From: Pengzhenrongella sp031582905
GTDB lineage: Bacteria > Actinomycetota > Actinomycetes > Actinomycetales > Cellulomonadaceae
Assembly: GCF_031582905.1 (NCBI RefSeq)
Contig: NZ_CP133990.1
Coordinates: 3,534,001-3,598,000 of the forward strand
Direction: 5' to 3'
Length of the DNA: 64,000 nucleotides
The notes under the pieces were generated by a model. The model was given only the letters and a program-made list of their open reading frames with translations. It was not told where the DNA came from and did no database searches. The translations under genes and the position numbers were made by a program. Position 1 is the first letter of the stretch. Each line of letters starts with the position of its first letter. This document shows positions 63,369-64,000 of the stretch, in pieces.

Positions 63369-64000
63369 TCAGGCGAGCAGGATCGTCACGGCCCCGACGG
63401 CCACCGAGACGGCGGCGGCCCACGGCAGGGTCTTGCGCAGGACGGCGCCCTCCTGGCCGACGATCCCGGCCGTGGTCGTGCCGAGGACGACGTTCGCCGG
63501 GGCGATGGAGTTACCCACCGCACCACCGGTGCTCTGGGCGGCGATGATCGCCGACTCGGACAGTCCCTCGGTCTCCGCGACCGTCTCCTGGAGCTGGGAG
63601 AACAGCACGTTCGACGCGGTGTTGCTCGAGGTCATGAACGCGCCGATGACGCCGACGAAGTTGGCGAGGAACGCGTACACCACCGCGGGGGCGACCGCGG
63701 CGATCCCGAGCGCGAGCACCTCCACCTGGCCGGAGTAGTCGAGGATCTTCGCCAGCACGAGGAAGGACACGATCGCGATCGAGGACGGGATCGCGTCGGA
63801 CGCGGTGCTGGCCAGGATCTTCTGCTCACCCGAGCGCTCGGCCCAGGTGCGGTAGAAGCCCTTGGCCCGGTACGCGATCCAGGCGACCAGCGTGGCGAAC
63901 AGCAGGAAGACCCCCGGGTGGGTCAGCGGGGTGAACGGGGAGTACGGGTCACCGGGCTCGTTCTCGACGCCGTACCCGGTGGACGTGTCACCGAACGGCA
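63369..64000 (-). CDS. L-lactate permease family transporter, 3' part
   Basis: The C-terminal 210 residues of a large (usually about 550) transporter of the LctP/GlcA family; the start lies beyond the window. The hallmark phrase GAFMTSSNTASNVLFSQLQ and AAQSTGGAVGNSIAPANVVLGT are both present, followed by the last helix. Family members import lactate or glycolate with protons, but actinobacterial homologues may carry other carboxylates. It is first in the minus-strand set with the small membrane protein, gamma-glutamyltransferase and cysteine hydrolase. Confidence 0.85.
   Translation of the reverse strand, partial: PFGDTSTGYGVENEPGDPYSPFTPLTHPGVFLLFATLVAWIAYRAKGFYRTWAERSGEQKILASTASDAIPSSIAIVSFLVLAKILDYSGQVEVLALGIAAVAPAVVYAFLANFVGVIGAFMTSSNTASNVLFSQLQETVAETEGLSESAIIAAQSTGGAVGNSIAPANVVLGTTTAGIVGQEGAVLRKTLPWAAAVSVAVGAVTILLA

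Overview
The window is very GC-rich, densely coded bacterial DNA with high third-position GC, GTG starts, stop/start overlaps (ATGA, GTGA) and purine-rich ribosome binding sites. Gene content (BldC, DUF3073, SARP-type regulator, Ada-AlkA next to Ogt, a C50-type carotenoid operon, LAXTG-anchored and Sec-exported proteins, tRNA-Glu/Asp/Phe) points to an actinobacterium, most likely order Micrococcales and plausibly Cellulomonas or a close relative. The genus is an inference from gene content. No phage, insertion sequence, CRISPR array, rRNA or replication origin was seen. This is chromosomal sequence with ordinary housekeeping genes between accessory secreted-protein and regulatory loci.

Layout. 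0-5 kb: end of a DoxX-like gene, UMF1-type MFS transporter, alpha/beta hydrolase, and a PAS-PAS-GAF-SpoIIE phosphatase. 5-7.3 kb: ABC exporter (NatA/NatB type) on the minus strand. 7.7-13.9 kb: damaged DUF222-HNH gene, fasciclin and SGNH secreted proteins, CPBP membrane protein, MEDS-ATPase sensor, coiled-coil protein. 14-16.9 kb: two CNNM/CorC transporters behind a candidate ECF promoter, then tRNA-Lys. 16.9-22.4 kb: MscS channel, GlsB-like protein, SARP-like regulator, response regulator and histidine kinase. 22.5-29.1 kb: one 2,205-residue secreted heme peroxidase with RTX, FN3 and 93-residue repeat domains. 29.3-34.6 kb: carotenoid operon crtE-crtB-crtI/Ye-crtYf-crtEb. 34.7-41.2 kb: galE, LLM oxidoreductase, metallopeptidase, three tRNAs, holin-like/DUF3618 pair, ogt and ada-alkA, bldC. 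41.6-46.1 kb: DUF3073, purM, purF, small MscS, membrane protein. 46.2-50.2 kb: cell-wall nuclease/5'-nucleotidase. 50.4-57.6 kb: SCP-like protein, GGDEF-EAL protein, LLM/FMN-reductase pair with divergent MarR, purL. 57.7-64 kb: beta-helix secreted protein and a minus-strand set of ZIP-like membrane protein, cysteine hydrolase, gamma-glutamyltransferase, tiny membrane protein and L-lactate-permease family transporter.

Reading-frame quality is the main caveat. About twenty genes, including essential purM, are interrupted by apparent single-base frameshifts, nearly always at short C or G runs and nearly always as if one base were missing. Protein homology resumes immediately in another frame, so I annotate these as single genes with a probable sequencing or assembly error, and give the shift position. 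Only the DUF222-HNH gene also seems to lack an internal segment.

Functional themes: envelope and stress signalling (SpoIIE phosphatase, MEDS-ATPase, SARP plus two-component set, c-di-GMP enzyme, ECF-like promoters), secreted or wall-anchored enzymes (peroxidase, nuclease/nucleotidase, beta-helix protein, fasciclin, SGNH hydrolase), membrane-stress channels, alkylation repair, purine synthesis and C50 carotenoid pigment formation.
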